17,266 nucleotides of DNA, taken from JAJKIV01 sp036509075. GTDB lineage: Bacteria; Gemmatimonadota; Gemmatimonadetes; Gemmatimonadales; Gemmatimonadaceae. The notes under the pieces were generated by a model. It saw only the letters and a program-made list of their open reading frames with translations, was not told where the DNA came from and searched no databases. The stretch is from positions 1 to 17,266 of the forward strand of contig DATCGG010000167.1 in assembly GCA_036509075.1 (NCBI GenBank). Direction: 5' to 3'. The translations under genes were made by a program, and so were the position numbers. Positions 1 through 8,007 of the stretch are shown piece after piece (position 1 is the stretch's first letter; each line of letters begins with the position of its first letter).

Positions 1-1857
<1,857 letters not shown>

Positions 1858-1871
1858 GTGAGAACTCGGGC

Positions 1872-2840
1872 TTATCTCGCTTCGGATCGATGTCGGGCCA
1901 GATCCGCTTCCACCATCATTGCCACCAGCTGCTCGAACGTGACTTTTGGCGACCACCCCAGGACGCGTGTCGCCTTCGATGAATCGGCTACGAGGAGGTC
2001 AACCTCCGCCGGCCTGAAGAACTTCTCGTCCTGAACCACGTGGTCGCGGTAATCGAGCCCCGCTGCCTGAAACGCCAGCTCGCACAACTCACGAACCGAG
2101 CGCGTCACGCCCATTCCAACAACGTAGTCGTCGGGGGTCGGCTGTTGCAGCATCAGCCACATCGCCTCGACGTAATCGCCCGCAAACCCCCAGTCGCGGC
2201 GCGAATCGAGGTTGCCCAGCCGCAGCTCCGACTGAAGTCCGAGCTTGATGCGGGCAACGCCGTCGGTGACTTTCCGCGACACGAACTCGAGGCCACGTCG
2301 CGGGCTCTCGTGGTTGAAAAGGATTCCCGAGACCGCGTACATGCCAAAACTCTCGCGGTAGTTCACGGTGATCCAATGCCCGTACACCTTGGCCACGCCG
2401 TACGGGGATCGTGGATAGAACGGCGTCGACTCGCGCTGCGGAGTCTCGACGACCTTGCCGAACATCTCGCTGGAGCTGGCTTGATAGAATCGGGCGCCGG
2501 GCGCGGCTTTCTTCGCTGCCTCGAGCATTCTCGTCACGCCGAGGCCGGTGAACTCGCCCGTGAGCACCGGCTGCGTCCACGATGTGCCGACGAAGCTCTG
2601 CGCGGCGAGATTGTAGATCTCATCCGGCTGATACTCGCGGACGGCGTCGACCAGGGAATGCTGATCGAGCAGGTCGGCAGAAACGAACTCGAGGCGGTCG
2701 AGAATGTGTGCGATCCGCTCGAATGCGGTTGTCGAGCTGCGCCTGACCATCCCGATGACACGGTAACCCTTCGCCAGCAACAGCTCGGCGAGGTATGAGC
2801 CATCCTGCCCCGTGATGCCGGTTATGAAAGCAGTTGGCAT
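1872..2840 (-). CDS. gmd: GDP-mannose 4,6-dehydratase
   Basis: This 322-residue SDR-fold enzyme converts GDP-mannose to GDP-4-dehydro-6-deoxy-mannose, the precursor of GDP-fucose, GDP-rhamnose and related sugars for surface polysaccharide. The N-terminus MPTAFITGITGQDGSYLAEL carries the nucleotide-binding TGxxGxxG at residues 7-14. SSSEMFG (122-128) and YGVAK (147-151, catalytic Tyr and Lys) follow, then the family-typical LFNHESPRRG around 174-183. The length fits the shorter bacterial Gmd proteins. The ATG lies only 16 bases after the T-run of the rpmB terminator, which leaves no room for a normal promoter plus ribosome site; no Shine-Dalgarno is visible. Its promoter must therefore overlap the terminator or rpmB, or expression relies on read-through. 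No GDP-fucose synthase or glycosyltransferase gene sits beside it; carB follows after 14 bases. Confidence 0.95.
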   Translation of the reverse strand: MPTAFITGITGQDGSYLAELLLAKGYRVIGMVRRSSTTAFERIAHILDRLEFVSADLLDQHSLVDAVREYQPDEIYNLAAQSFVGTSWTQPVLTGEFTGLGVTRMLEAAKKAAPGARFYQASSSEMFGKVVETPQRESTPFYPRSPYGVAKVYGHWITVNYRESFGMYAVSGILFNHESPRRGLEFVSRKVTDGVARIKLGLQSELRLGNLDSRRDWGFAGDYVEAMWLMLQQPTPDDYVVGMGVTRSVRELCELAFQAAGLDYRDHVVQDEKFFRPAEVDLLVADSSKATRVLGWSPKVTFEQLVAMMVEADLARHRSEAR

Positions 2841-2856
2841 CGGCGGTGACCGCTAG

Positions 2857-2888
2857 AAAAAAGGGAGCCCCGAAAGGAGCTCCCTTTT
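2857..2888 (-). terminator. Intrinsic terminator after rpmB
   Basis: Read on the minus strand, AAAAGGGAGC (2888-2879) pairs perfectly with GCTCCCTTTT (2868-2859). Two inner G-C pairs close a GAAA-type tetraloop on the plus-strand reading. The RNA would end in a run of six U (2862-2857). It lies 18 bases after the rpmB stop and ends the ribosomal operon. It is the only textbook rho-independent terminator I see in the window. Confidence 0.88.
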
Positions 2889-2906
2889 CGTCGGACGAGA
2901 TCAGGG

Positions 2907-3125
2907 TTACGCGACGACGCTGCCACGCGGGGCTCGCTGGACCTTGCCGGCGTGCAAGCAGCGCGCGCAGACCTTCACGCGCTGCGTCTTGCCATCGATC
3001 ACCACCCGGACGACCTGGAGGTTCGGCTTCCAGATTCGACGGGTCTTGTTGTTGGCGTGCGAAACGTTGTTTCCGAATGCAACTCCGCGATCGCAGGAGT
3101 AGCATCGGTTCCGGTTGATAGGCAT
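2907..3125 (-). CDS. rpmB: 50S ribosomal protein L28, zinc-binding form
   Basis: L28 is a small, basic protein of the large ribosomal subunit. The 72-residue product has the family pattern SHANNKTRRIWKPNLQ at about residues 22-37. Two CxxC pairs, C8/C11 and C53/C56, identify the zinc-ribbon (C+) form. It starts five bases downstream of the rplQ stop and ends just before a strong terminator, so it is the last gene of the rpmJ-rpsM-rpsK-rpsD-rpoA-rplQ unit. L28 is more often found with rpmG (L33) or alone, so this position after rplQ is slightly unusual. Start is ATG at 3123-3125. Confidence 0.95.
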   Translation of the reverse strand: MPINRNRCYSCDRGVAFGNNVSHANNKTRRIWKPNLQVVRVVIDGKTQRVKVCARCLHAGKVQRAPRGSVVA

Positions 3126-3130
3126 TGTCC

Positions 3131-3487
3131 TCAGCCCTCGATCAGCTCAATGCGCGCCATCTCCGCGCCATCGCCCTTGCGGTGGCCGGTCTTGAGAATG
3201 CGCGTATAGCCGCCGGCGCGCTTGGCGAACCGCGGCCCGATTTCCTGGAACAGCTTGTCGGCCGTCTCGCGCTTGTGCACGTGACGACCAGCGAGACGAC
3301 GCGAATGCAACGTGCCGTTGCGCGCCTTGGTGATGAGCTTCTCCACGAACGGCCGAAGCTCCTTGGCCTTCGCCTCGGTCGTCTCGATCGCGCCATGCTC
3401 GATGAGCGAGGACGCGAGATTCCGCATGAGCGCGAGCTTCTGCTCGCTGGTTCGGCGCAGCTGCCGCCCCGCCTTGCGATGACGCAT
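3131..3487 (-). CDS. rplQ: 50S ribosomal protein L17
   Basis: L17 lies near the peptide exit tunnel of the large subunit. The 118-residue product begins MRHRKAGRQLRRTSEQKLAL and continues with the helix that contains NLASSLIEHG, the recognisable L17 N-terminal signature. It then has the typical ETTEAKAKELRPFVEKLIT segment. The length is normal for bacterial L17 without extensions. It starts five bases after the rpoA stop, the standard rpoA-rplQ order, and is followed five bases later by rpmB. Start is ATG at 3485-3487. Confidence 0.97.
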   Translation of the reverse strand: MRHRKAGRQLRRTSEQKLALMRNLASSLIEHGAIETTEAKAKELRPFVEKLITKARNGTLHSRRLAGRHVHKRETADKLFQEIGPRFAKRAGGYTRILKTGHRKGDGAEMARIELIEG

Positions 3488-3492
3488 CGATC

Positions 3493-4563
3493 TTACTCCT
3501 CTTCGTCGTCAGGCGCGTTTGCAGCGGCGCGGCTCGGCGGCGTTCCCCAATCGGTGATCCGGACGCCTTCGCCGTTCTCGTCCCAACGCATCCCAAAGTT
3601 CAAGCCTTCACGCTCGAGGAGATCCGCGATCTCCTGCAGCGACTTCTTCCCGAAATTCTTGACCTGCAGAATCTGGCTCTCGGTCTGGCGAACGAGATCA
3701 CCCAGCGAGCGGATATTCGAGTTCTTGAGCGAGTTCACCGAGCGGACTGAGAGCTCGAGATCATCGATCGGCGTGCGGAAGAGCTCCGCCAGGCGGTGCG
3801 CATCGCCGCTGGACTGCTCGCCCCCGCCACCAACGGGCGCCGACGCGTGCGAACCGAAGCCCGCGAAATACTGGAAGTGCGTCTGCGCGAGGGCCGCGGC
3901 GTAGCTGACGGCCTCCTCGGGCGAGATCGTGCCGTTGGTCTCGACCGTGAGCATGAGACGATCGTAGTCCGTGCGCTGGCCAACGCGTGTCTCGGCAACC
4001 GAGAAGTTCGCGCGGCGAACCGGATTGTAGATCGAGTCGATTCGAACGAGGTCGATCGGCAAGCCGCGATCGATCACGTGCTGGTCGGCTTCGATATAGC
4101 CCCGGCCCTTGTTCACGTACAGCTCGACGTTGATGTCGCGGTCGTCCTGAAGCGTGAACAGGTGATGGCGATTGTCGATCACGCGGACGCCGCTCTGGTC
4201 CTGAATGTCGGCTGCGGTGATCGGTCCGGCCTCGGACTTCGAGATTCGGAGAATCGCTTCGTCGAGATCATCCGCGAGCGAGAGCGTGAGCGTCTTGAGG
4301 TTCGCGATGATCTGGTGCACGTCCTCGACCACCCCTGGGATGGTCTGGTGCTCGTGGACCACGCCGTCGATACGGAAGCCCCAAACGGCCGATCCGCGCA
4401 GCGACGAGAGGAGCATGCGCCGCATCGCATTGCCGAGCGTGTGGCCGAAGCCGCGCTCGAGAGGCTGCAGCCGGAATTCTGCAACGTTCGCGTTGTCGTC
4501 GCGCTTGGTCGCTTCAACCAGCTGCGGACGAACCAACCCGGTGAGATCGATGACTTGTGCCAT
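3493..4563 (-). CDS. rpoA: DNA-directed RNA polymerase alpha subunit
   Basis: RpoA nucleates RNA polymerase assembly and contacts promoter UP elements and activators. I take the ATG at 4561-4563 (MAQVIDLTGLVRPQLVEATK) as the start, giving 356 residues; a 15-codon extension to 4608 is possible but unlike the family. The N-terminal dimerisation domain carries LERGFGHTLGNAMRRMLLSS at about 35-54. A Gly-rich linker (239-253) leads to the C-terminal domain at about 263-328. There R274, N277 and K307 match E. coli R265, N268 and K298, used for UP-element DNA contact. A roughly 28-residue tail ending DDEEE follows. Upstream, CAGGA and a GAAGAA stretch may serve as the ribosome site. A 187-base gap with a large palindrome separates it from rpsD. 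Confidence 0.97.
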   Translation of the reverse strand: MAQVIDLTGLVRPQLVEATKRDDNANVAEFRLQPLERGFGHTLGNAMRRMLLSSLRGSAVWGFRIDGVVHEHQTIPGVVEDVHQIIANLKTLTLSLADDLDEAILRISKSEAGPITAADIQDQSGVRVIDNRHHLFTLQDDRDINVELYVNKGRGYIEADQHVIDRGLPIDLVRIDSIYNPVRRANFSVAETRVGQRTDYDRLMLTVETNGTISPEEAVSYAAALAQTHFQYFAGFGSHASAPVGGGGEQSSGDAHRLAELFRTPIDDLELSVRSVNSLKNSNIRSLGDLVRQTESQILQVKNFGKKSLQEIADLLEREGLNFGMRWDENGEGVRITDWGTPPSRAAANAPDDEEE

Positions 4564-4670
4564 TTCTTCGGTATCCTGGACGGTCTTACCGAGACATCGC
4601 CTCGGCAACGCCCCACCCCGCCCCTAGCGCGCGGTGGGCTCGTAACGGGACTAGGGCCCGGACCAAGAAA

Positions 4671-4747
4671 CGGGAACCGGGATCCGGGAGCCGGGAACCG
4701 TGTCTCCCGTTGGAGTCTCGGTTCCCGGTTCCCCGTTCCCTGTTCCC
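4671..4747. repeat. Palindrome of 4 direct + 4 inverted heptamers between rpsD and rpoA
   Basis: On the plus strand, four tandem units lie at 4671-4698 (CGGGAAC, CGGGATC, CGGGAGC, CGGGAAC). Four units in the opposite sense lie at 4720-4747 (GGTTCCC, GGTTCCC, CGTTCCC, TGTTCCC). The arms 4672-4700 and 4719-4747 pair over 29 positions with about three mismatches; the inner 10 bases (4691-4700 with 4719-4728) pair perfectly. The loop contains a further CTCC/GGAG mini-stem. The element starts 3 bases after the rpsD stop and fills much of the 187-base gap before rpoA (4564-4750). The rest of that gap holds a GC-rich stretch and a small CCGAG/CTCGG hairpin (4589-4605); I see no convincing promoter. 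There is no T-run after the hairpin. It may be a repeat-family copy, an RNA-processing site or an attenuator. Confidence 0.85.
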
Positions 4748-4750
4748 TGC

Positions 4751-5386
4751 TTACTTCGAGTACAACTCTACGACCAACTGCTCCTGCGCCGCGATCGGGA
4801 TGCTTGTGCGCGCGGGGCGCTCGAGCATTCGTCCGCTGAACGTGTCGCGGTCCACGGCGATCCACGAAAGCGGGGCGCCGCGGGTGGACTGGTCCATCGC
4901 AGACATGATCGATGCCATCTCCCGCGACTTCATGCGCACGCGCACCTCCTCGCCGGGATCCACGAGGTAGCTCGGCACATCGACCGTCTTCTGATTGATC
5001 TCGACGTGACGGTGCCGAATGAGCTGACGCGCGGCTTTGCGGCTCGCGGCGAAGCCCATGCGGTACACCACGTTGTCCAGCCGACTCTCAAGTGCTGCGA
5101 GAAGGTTGTGACCGGTGATGCCGGGCAGCGTCGCCACGCGCTCGAACGTGTTTCGGAACTGCCGCTCGCTCACGCCGTAGATGCGCTTGATCTTCTGCTT
5201 CTCGCGGAGCTGCTTCGAATACTCCGATGATTTGCGACGGCGCGCCGTGTTCTGGCCGTGCTGACCAGGTGCATACGGGCGACGCTCGACGGGACACTTC
5301 TCGGTGAAGCACTTCGTGCCCTTGAGGAAGAGCTTCGTTCCTTCACGCCTGCACTGACGGCAGCTGGGACCTGTATAGCGAGCCAC
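4751..5386 (-). CDS. rpsD: 30S ribosomal protein S4, zinc-binding form
   Basis: S4 is a primary 16S rRNA-binding protein that nucleates 30S assembly and in many bacteria represses the alpha operon. The 211-residue product begins MARYTGPSCRQCRREGTKLF. Cysteines C9, C12, C26 and C31 have the spacing of the zinc finger known in Thermus S4. The C-terminal half holds the S4 RNA-binding domain with LESRLDNVVYRMGFAASRKA and ARQLIRHRHVEIN. The start codon is GTG (5384-5386), two bases after the rpsK stop. Length and sequence are ordinary. The gene ends three bases before the large heptamer palindrome, so its 3' mRNA end would be highly structured. Any S4 feedback site on this operon is not identifiable by eye. 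Confidence 0.97.
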   Translation of the reverse strand: MARYTGPSCRQCRREGTKLFLKGTKCFTEKCPVERRPYAPGQHGQNTARRRKSSEYSKQLREKQKIKRIYGVSERQFRNTFERVATLPGITGHNLLAALESRLDNVVYRMGFAASRKAARQLIRHRHVEINQKTVDVPSYLVDPGEEVRVRMKSREMASIMSAMDQSTRGAPLSWIAVDRDTFSGRMLERPARTSIPIAAQEQLVVELYSK

Positions 5387-5388
5387 GG

Positions 5389-5766
5389 TCAGACCCTCCG
5401 GCGCTTCGGCGGACGGCAGCCGTTGTGCGGAATCGGCGTGACGTCCTTGATCGACTTCACCTGAAGACCGGCGGCGGCGAGAGCCTGAATCGCCGACTCA
5501 CGGCCTGAGCCGGGGCCCTGCACGCGCACATGCACGCGACGGACGCCGAGCGACATCGCTTCACGCGCTGCCTGCTCCGCGGCGACAGTGGCGGCGAACG
5601 GCGTGGACTTCTTGGAGCCTTTGAACCCAGCCTTGCCTGACGAGCCCCACGACACCGCATTGCCATGCGCGTCGGTGATGGTGATCGTCGTATTGTTGAA
5701 CGTCGCGCTGATATGGGCGACGCCTTCTGCCTCGATGACGCGCTTGCTCTTTTTCGCAGTTGCCAT
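5389..5766 (-). CDS. rpsK: 30S ribosomal protein S11
   Basis: S11 sits on the platform of the small subunit, near the mRNA exit and E-site. The 125-residue product has the S11 core GVAHISATFNNTTITITDAHGN, then WGSSGKAGFKGSKKSTPFAA and the C-terminal DVTPIPHNGCRPPKRRRV signature. Length is normal. It starts four bases after the rpsM stop (ATG 5764-5766) and ends two bases before the rpsD start, the standard rpsM-rpsK-rpsD order. No strong Shine-Dalgarno is seen; translation is probably coupled to rpsM. Confidence 0.97.
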   Translation of the reverse strand: MATAKKSKRVIEAEGVAHISATFNNTTITITDAHGNAVSWGSSGKAGFKGSKKSTPFAATVAAEQAAREAMSLGVRRVHVRVQGPGSGRESAIQALAAAGLQVKSIKDVTPIPHNGCRPPKRRRV

Positions 5767-5770
5767 AGGA

Positions 5771-6148
5771 CTACTTGGTCACCTTCTTCTTGCCGGCGAT
5801 CGCGCGGCGTGGGCCCTTCTTGGTGCGGGCATTCGTGTGCGTGCGCTGACCGCGAACCGGCAGACCGCGGCGATGGCGAATCCCGCGATAGGATCCGATG
5901 TCCATCAAGCGTTTGATGTTCATGGCGACTTCAGTCCGGAGCGCGCCCTCGACGCGATAGTCGCGCTCGATCGCCTGTCGAAGTCGATTCACGTCGGCGT
6001 CGTTGAGATCGCGGACACGAAGGTCGGCGCTCACGCCAGTGGTCTGCAGAATCTTCCGCGCCGTTGGGCGGCCGATTCCGAAGATGTACGTGAGACCGAC
6101 CTCGACCTTTTTGTCACGCGGGAGATCAACGCCAGCAATTCGAGCCAT
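5771..6148 (-). CDS. rpsM: 30S ribosomal protein S13
   Basis: S13 is in the head of the small subunit and contacts the P-site tRNA and the large subunit. The 125-residue product begins MARIAGVDLPRDKKVEVGLT and continues with YIFGIGRPTARKIL. It ends with the conserved SYRGIRHRRGLPVRGQRTHT and a lysine-rich tail that reaches the decoding region. Length is typical. The ATG (6146-6148) lies three bases after the rpmJ stop. It is the second gene of this ribosomal unit. Confidence 0.97.
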   Translation of the reverse strand: MARIAGVDLPRDKKVEVGLTYIFGIGRPTARKILQTTGVSADLRVRDLNDADVNRLRQAIERDYRVEGALRTEVAMNIKRLMDIGSYRGIRHRRGLPVRGQRTHTNARTKKGPRRAIAGKKKVTK

Positions 6149-6151
6149 AGT

Positions 6152-6268
6152 CTACCCTTGCCGCTGCTTATGCTTGGGGTTTCGCTTACAAATGATCCGC
6201 GTGACGCCGCTGCGCTTCACCACTCGGCAGTGCTCACAGATCGGCTTTACGCTGCTGCGAACTTTCAC
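6152..6268 (-). CDS. rpmJ: 50S ribosomal protein L36, zinc-binding form
   Basis: This 38-residue protein is easily missed. It reads MKVRSSVKPICEHCRVVKRS with GTG as start codon (6266-6268), then GVTRIICKRNPKHKQRQG and a TAG stop (6152-6154). C11, C14, C27 and H33 are the zinc ligands of the C+ form of L36. A good ribosome site (TGGAG, about seven bases before the GTG) supports the start. L36 is a component of the large subunit. Its stop is three bases before the rpsM start, the standard order. The usual upstream neighbours secY-adk-map-infA are absent here; pyrF lies upstream instead. Confidence 0.95.
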   Translation of the reverse strand: MKVRSSVKPICEHCRVVKRSGVTRIICKRNPKHKQRQG

Positions 6269-6317
6269 AGGGCGCTCCACTCAAAACAAAGGAAATTTCG
6301 GCCAAGACACTCAGATT

Positions 6318-6355
6318 AACGGGCTTAGCCCCGTTCTGCAAGGGATGAACCTTGC
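6318..6355 (-). terminator. Tandem hairpins between pyrF and rpmJ (possible terminator or leader element)
   Basis: The 96-base gap 6269-6364 holds two adjacent hairpins. On the minus strand GCAAGG/CCTTGC (6338-6355, 6-base loop) is followed by AACGGG/CCCGTT (6318-6335, 6-base loop). Neither is followed by a T-run in the minus direction. They lie directly after the pyrF stop, so they may end the pyr operon without a U-tract. A poor promoter (TTGCAG, 17 bases, TAATCT) overlaps the second hairpin, so it could instead be an operator or leader of the ribosomal operon. The structure is seen; the role is a guess. Confidence 0.4.
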
Positions 6356-6364
6356 CTGCTTTTC

Positions 6365-7063
6365 CTAGACGGCGACGGACGTCAGCTCGTCCAGGACTCG
6401 ATCCATCGCCTCACGCGGGTCGGGAGCTGCCGTCACCGCCCGCCCCACGACGATGTACCGGGCACCCGCCGCCGACGCCTCCGCGGGAGTCACGACGCGC
6501 CGCTGATCGTGAGTAGCGCTGCCTGCCATTCGGATCCCAGGCACAAGCACCGCGAGCGCATCACCGAACTTGGCTCGGACTGCAGCCGATTCGGCTCCTG
6601 AGCACACGACTCCGTGCGCGCGAGCGCGCGCTGCCAACTCGGCCAGTCTGGTCACCTCCTCGCTCGCGACCACATGGGGTCTGCCGGTCGCTTCAGCGAG
6701 TGCTGCCTCGTCGAACGACGTCAGCACGGTTACGGCGAGGATTGCAGTCGCGTCGCCCCCTCCCTCGACCGCCGCTTCAATCATCGGCACGCCGCCCGAC
6801 GCGTGCACGGTCAGCAGTCGAACACCGAGGCCCGCGGCGGAACGCGCGGCGCCGCGCACCGTGTTCGGGATGTCGTAGAGCTTGAGGTCGAGAAAAACGT
6901 CGCAGCCGGTGTCACGCACCCGATGCACCACGACGGGGCCGGCCGCGGTGAACAGCTCGCTGCCGATCTTGTAGAATCGACAGCGGTCGCCGAGCGACTC
7001 GACGACGCGCATGGCTGAGTCGGCGGACGCTACGTCGAGCGCAACGATCGGCGTCGTTCTCAT
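6365..7063 (-). CDS. pyrF: Orotidine 5'-phosphate decarboxylase
   Basis: PyrF makes UMP from OMP, the last step of de novo pyrimidine synthesis. The protein is 232 residues from the ATG at 7061-7063 (MRTTPIVALDVASADSAMRV). This start overlaps the pyrD stop by four bases (ATGA), the junction style of the whole cluster; an ATG three codons earlier is the only close alternative. Catalytic residues are visible: D10, K32 (YKIGSE), and the signature DLKLYDIPNT at 59-68 with D59, K61 and D64. The C-terminal phosphate-binding part includes VPGIRM and ARYIVVGRAVT. Length is normal for the bacterial short form. It is the last gene of smpB-amidase-pyrD-pyrF. Confidence 0.96.
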   Translation of the reverse strand: MRTTPIVALDVASADSAMRVVESLGDRCRFYKIGSELFTAAGPVVVHRVRDTGCDVFLDLKLYDIPNTVRGAARSAAGLGVRLLTVHASGGVPMIEAAVEGGGDATAILAVTVLTSFDEAALAEATGRPHVVASEEVTRLAELAARARAHGVVCSGAESAAVRAKFGDALAVLVPGIRMAGSATHDQRRVVTPAEASAAGARYIVVGRAVTAAPDPREAMDRVLDELTSVAV

Positions 7064-8007
7064 GCTTGCCATTCGAGAGTGCCGGTGAGGTCGGAGAGAG
7101 CGCGGACCCCGTGATCGCGACACCATGCATCGAGCCCCTTCACGAGGCGCTCCGGCAGTCGTGGATCGCGAAGTGCCCCGGTTCCGATCGCGACCAGTGA
7201 CGCGCCGGCAATGAGATACTGCAGAACGGCGTCGACGCTGCTGATGCCGCCAATCCCGATGATCGGCACGTGTGTCGCCTTCCGGACCTTCCACGTCGCC
7301 AACACGCCCACCGGAAGCAGCCCCGGTCCGCTCACGCCGCCGGTACCATAGCCTAACGCTGGACGCCGGCGCTCGACGTCGATGGCCAGGCCGGGGATGG
7401 TGTTCACGACGCTGATCGCGTCGGCCCCTGCCTCGACCGCGGTCCTGGCGGCGCCGCCGATGTCAGTCAGCGTCGGGGAAAGCTTCACGATCAGCGGAAG
7501 ACCGGTCACCGCCCTGGCGCCCGACACGACCTCGCGAAGCGCGCACGGGTCGGCGCCGAACTCGGTGCCGCCGGCCTTCGTGTTCGGGCAGCTGACGTTC
7601 AGCTCGAACCCGTGAACCGGTGCGCCCTCGAGTTGCTGGATGACGCGTGGAAACTCGTCCGTCTGGAACCCGATCACGTTGACGATCGTGCGCGCGTTAG
7701 GCAGCGCGCGGCCCATCCATGGCAGGTGACGCTCGCGAACCTCGGCAACCCCGGGATTCGCCAGCCCCACCGCGTTGATCATCCCGCCGTCGAATTCGGC
7801 GACGCGAGGCGCTGGCGCGCCGAATCTCGGCTCCAGACTCACCGCCTTCGTGATGACGCCACCGAGACGATCGAGGTTGACCACCTCGTCGAGCTCTTCG
7901 CCATAGGCGGCGGTGCCGGCGGCGAGCAGAATCGGGTTCTGGAACCGAACGTCGCAAAACTCCACGGCGAGCAGGCCACGTGGCGCTCGCGCGTCCGACT
8001 CGCTCAC
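7060..8007 (-). CDS. pyrD: Dihydroorotate dehydrogenase, class 1B catalytic subunit type
   Basis: This FMN enzyme oxidises dihydroorotate to orotate, the fourth step of UMP synthesis. The 315-residue product starts with GTG (8005-8007), overlapping the amidase stop by four bases. Visible motifs are TKAVSLEPR (53-61), ELNVSCPN (135-142) with C140 as the catalytic base, VVNTIPGLAIDVERRRPALG, and the FMN-phosphate region GIGGISSVDAVLQYLIAGAS. Cysteine rather than serine as the base marks a class 1, cytosolic enzyme; the overall pattern is closest to PyrDB. Class 1B normally needs the FAD/iron-sulfur partner PyrK; none is next to it. TTA occurs only once, inside the GCCTAACG motif. Confidence 0.95.
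   Translation of the reverse strand: MSESDARAPRGLLAVEFCDVRFQNPILLAAGTAAYGEELDEVVNLDRLGGVITKAVSLEPRFGAPAPRVAEFDGGMINAVGLANPGVAEVRERHLPWMGRALPNARTIVNVIGFQTDEFPRVIQQLEGAPVHGFELNVSCPNTKAGGTEFGADPCALREVVSGARAVTGLPLIVKLSPTLTDIGGAARTAVEAGADAISVVNTIPGLAIDVERRRPALGYGTGGVSGPGLLPVGVLATWKVRKATHVPIIGIGGISSVDAVLQYLIAGASLVAIGTGALRDPRLPERLVKGLDAWCRDHGVRALSDLTGTLEWQA
7351..7358 (+). repeat. GCCTAACG motif, copy 3
   Basis: Inside pyrD. The coding strand reads Ala-Leu-Gly as GCG TTA GGC; it holds the only in-frame TTA in pyrD. Confidence 0.85.
7695..7702 (-). repeat. GCCTAACG motif, copy 4
   Basis: Inside pyrD, opposite orientation to copy 3. The coding strand reads Leu-Pro-Asn-Ala as CTG CCT AAC GCG, a different frame from the TTA copies. 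Confidence 0.85.

Noticed and set aside
4564..4608. 15-codon extension of rpoA
   Set aside because: MAQVIDL is a natural alpha-subunit start, and the extra residues have no family match.
3796..4839. A 347-codon plus-strand open frame
   Set aside because: Antisense to rpoA; rich in Val-Asp-Arg repeats typical of shadow frames. It also runs through the heptamer palindrome.
6269..6364. A pyrimidine riboswitch or PyrR attenuator
   Set aside because: The hairpins lie after pyrF, not before the pyr genes, and no PyrR-binding consensus or anti-terminator pairing is visible.
7064..7294. N-terminal extension of pyrF by 77 codons
   Set aside because: It overlaps pyrD, is Arg-rich and unlike any PyrF; the ATGA overlap start fits the family N-terminus.
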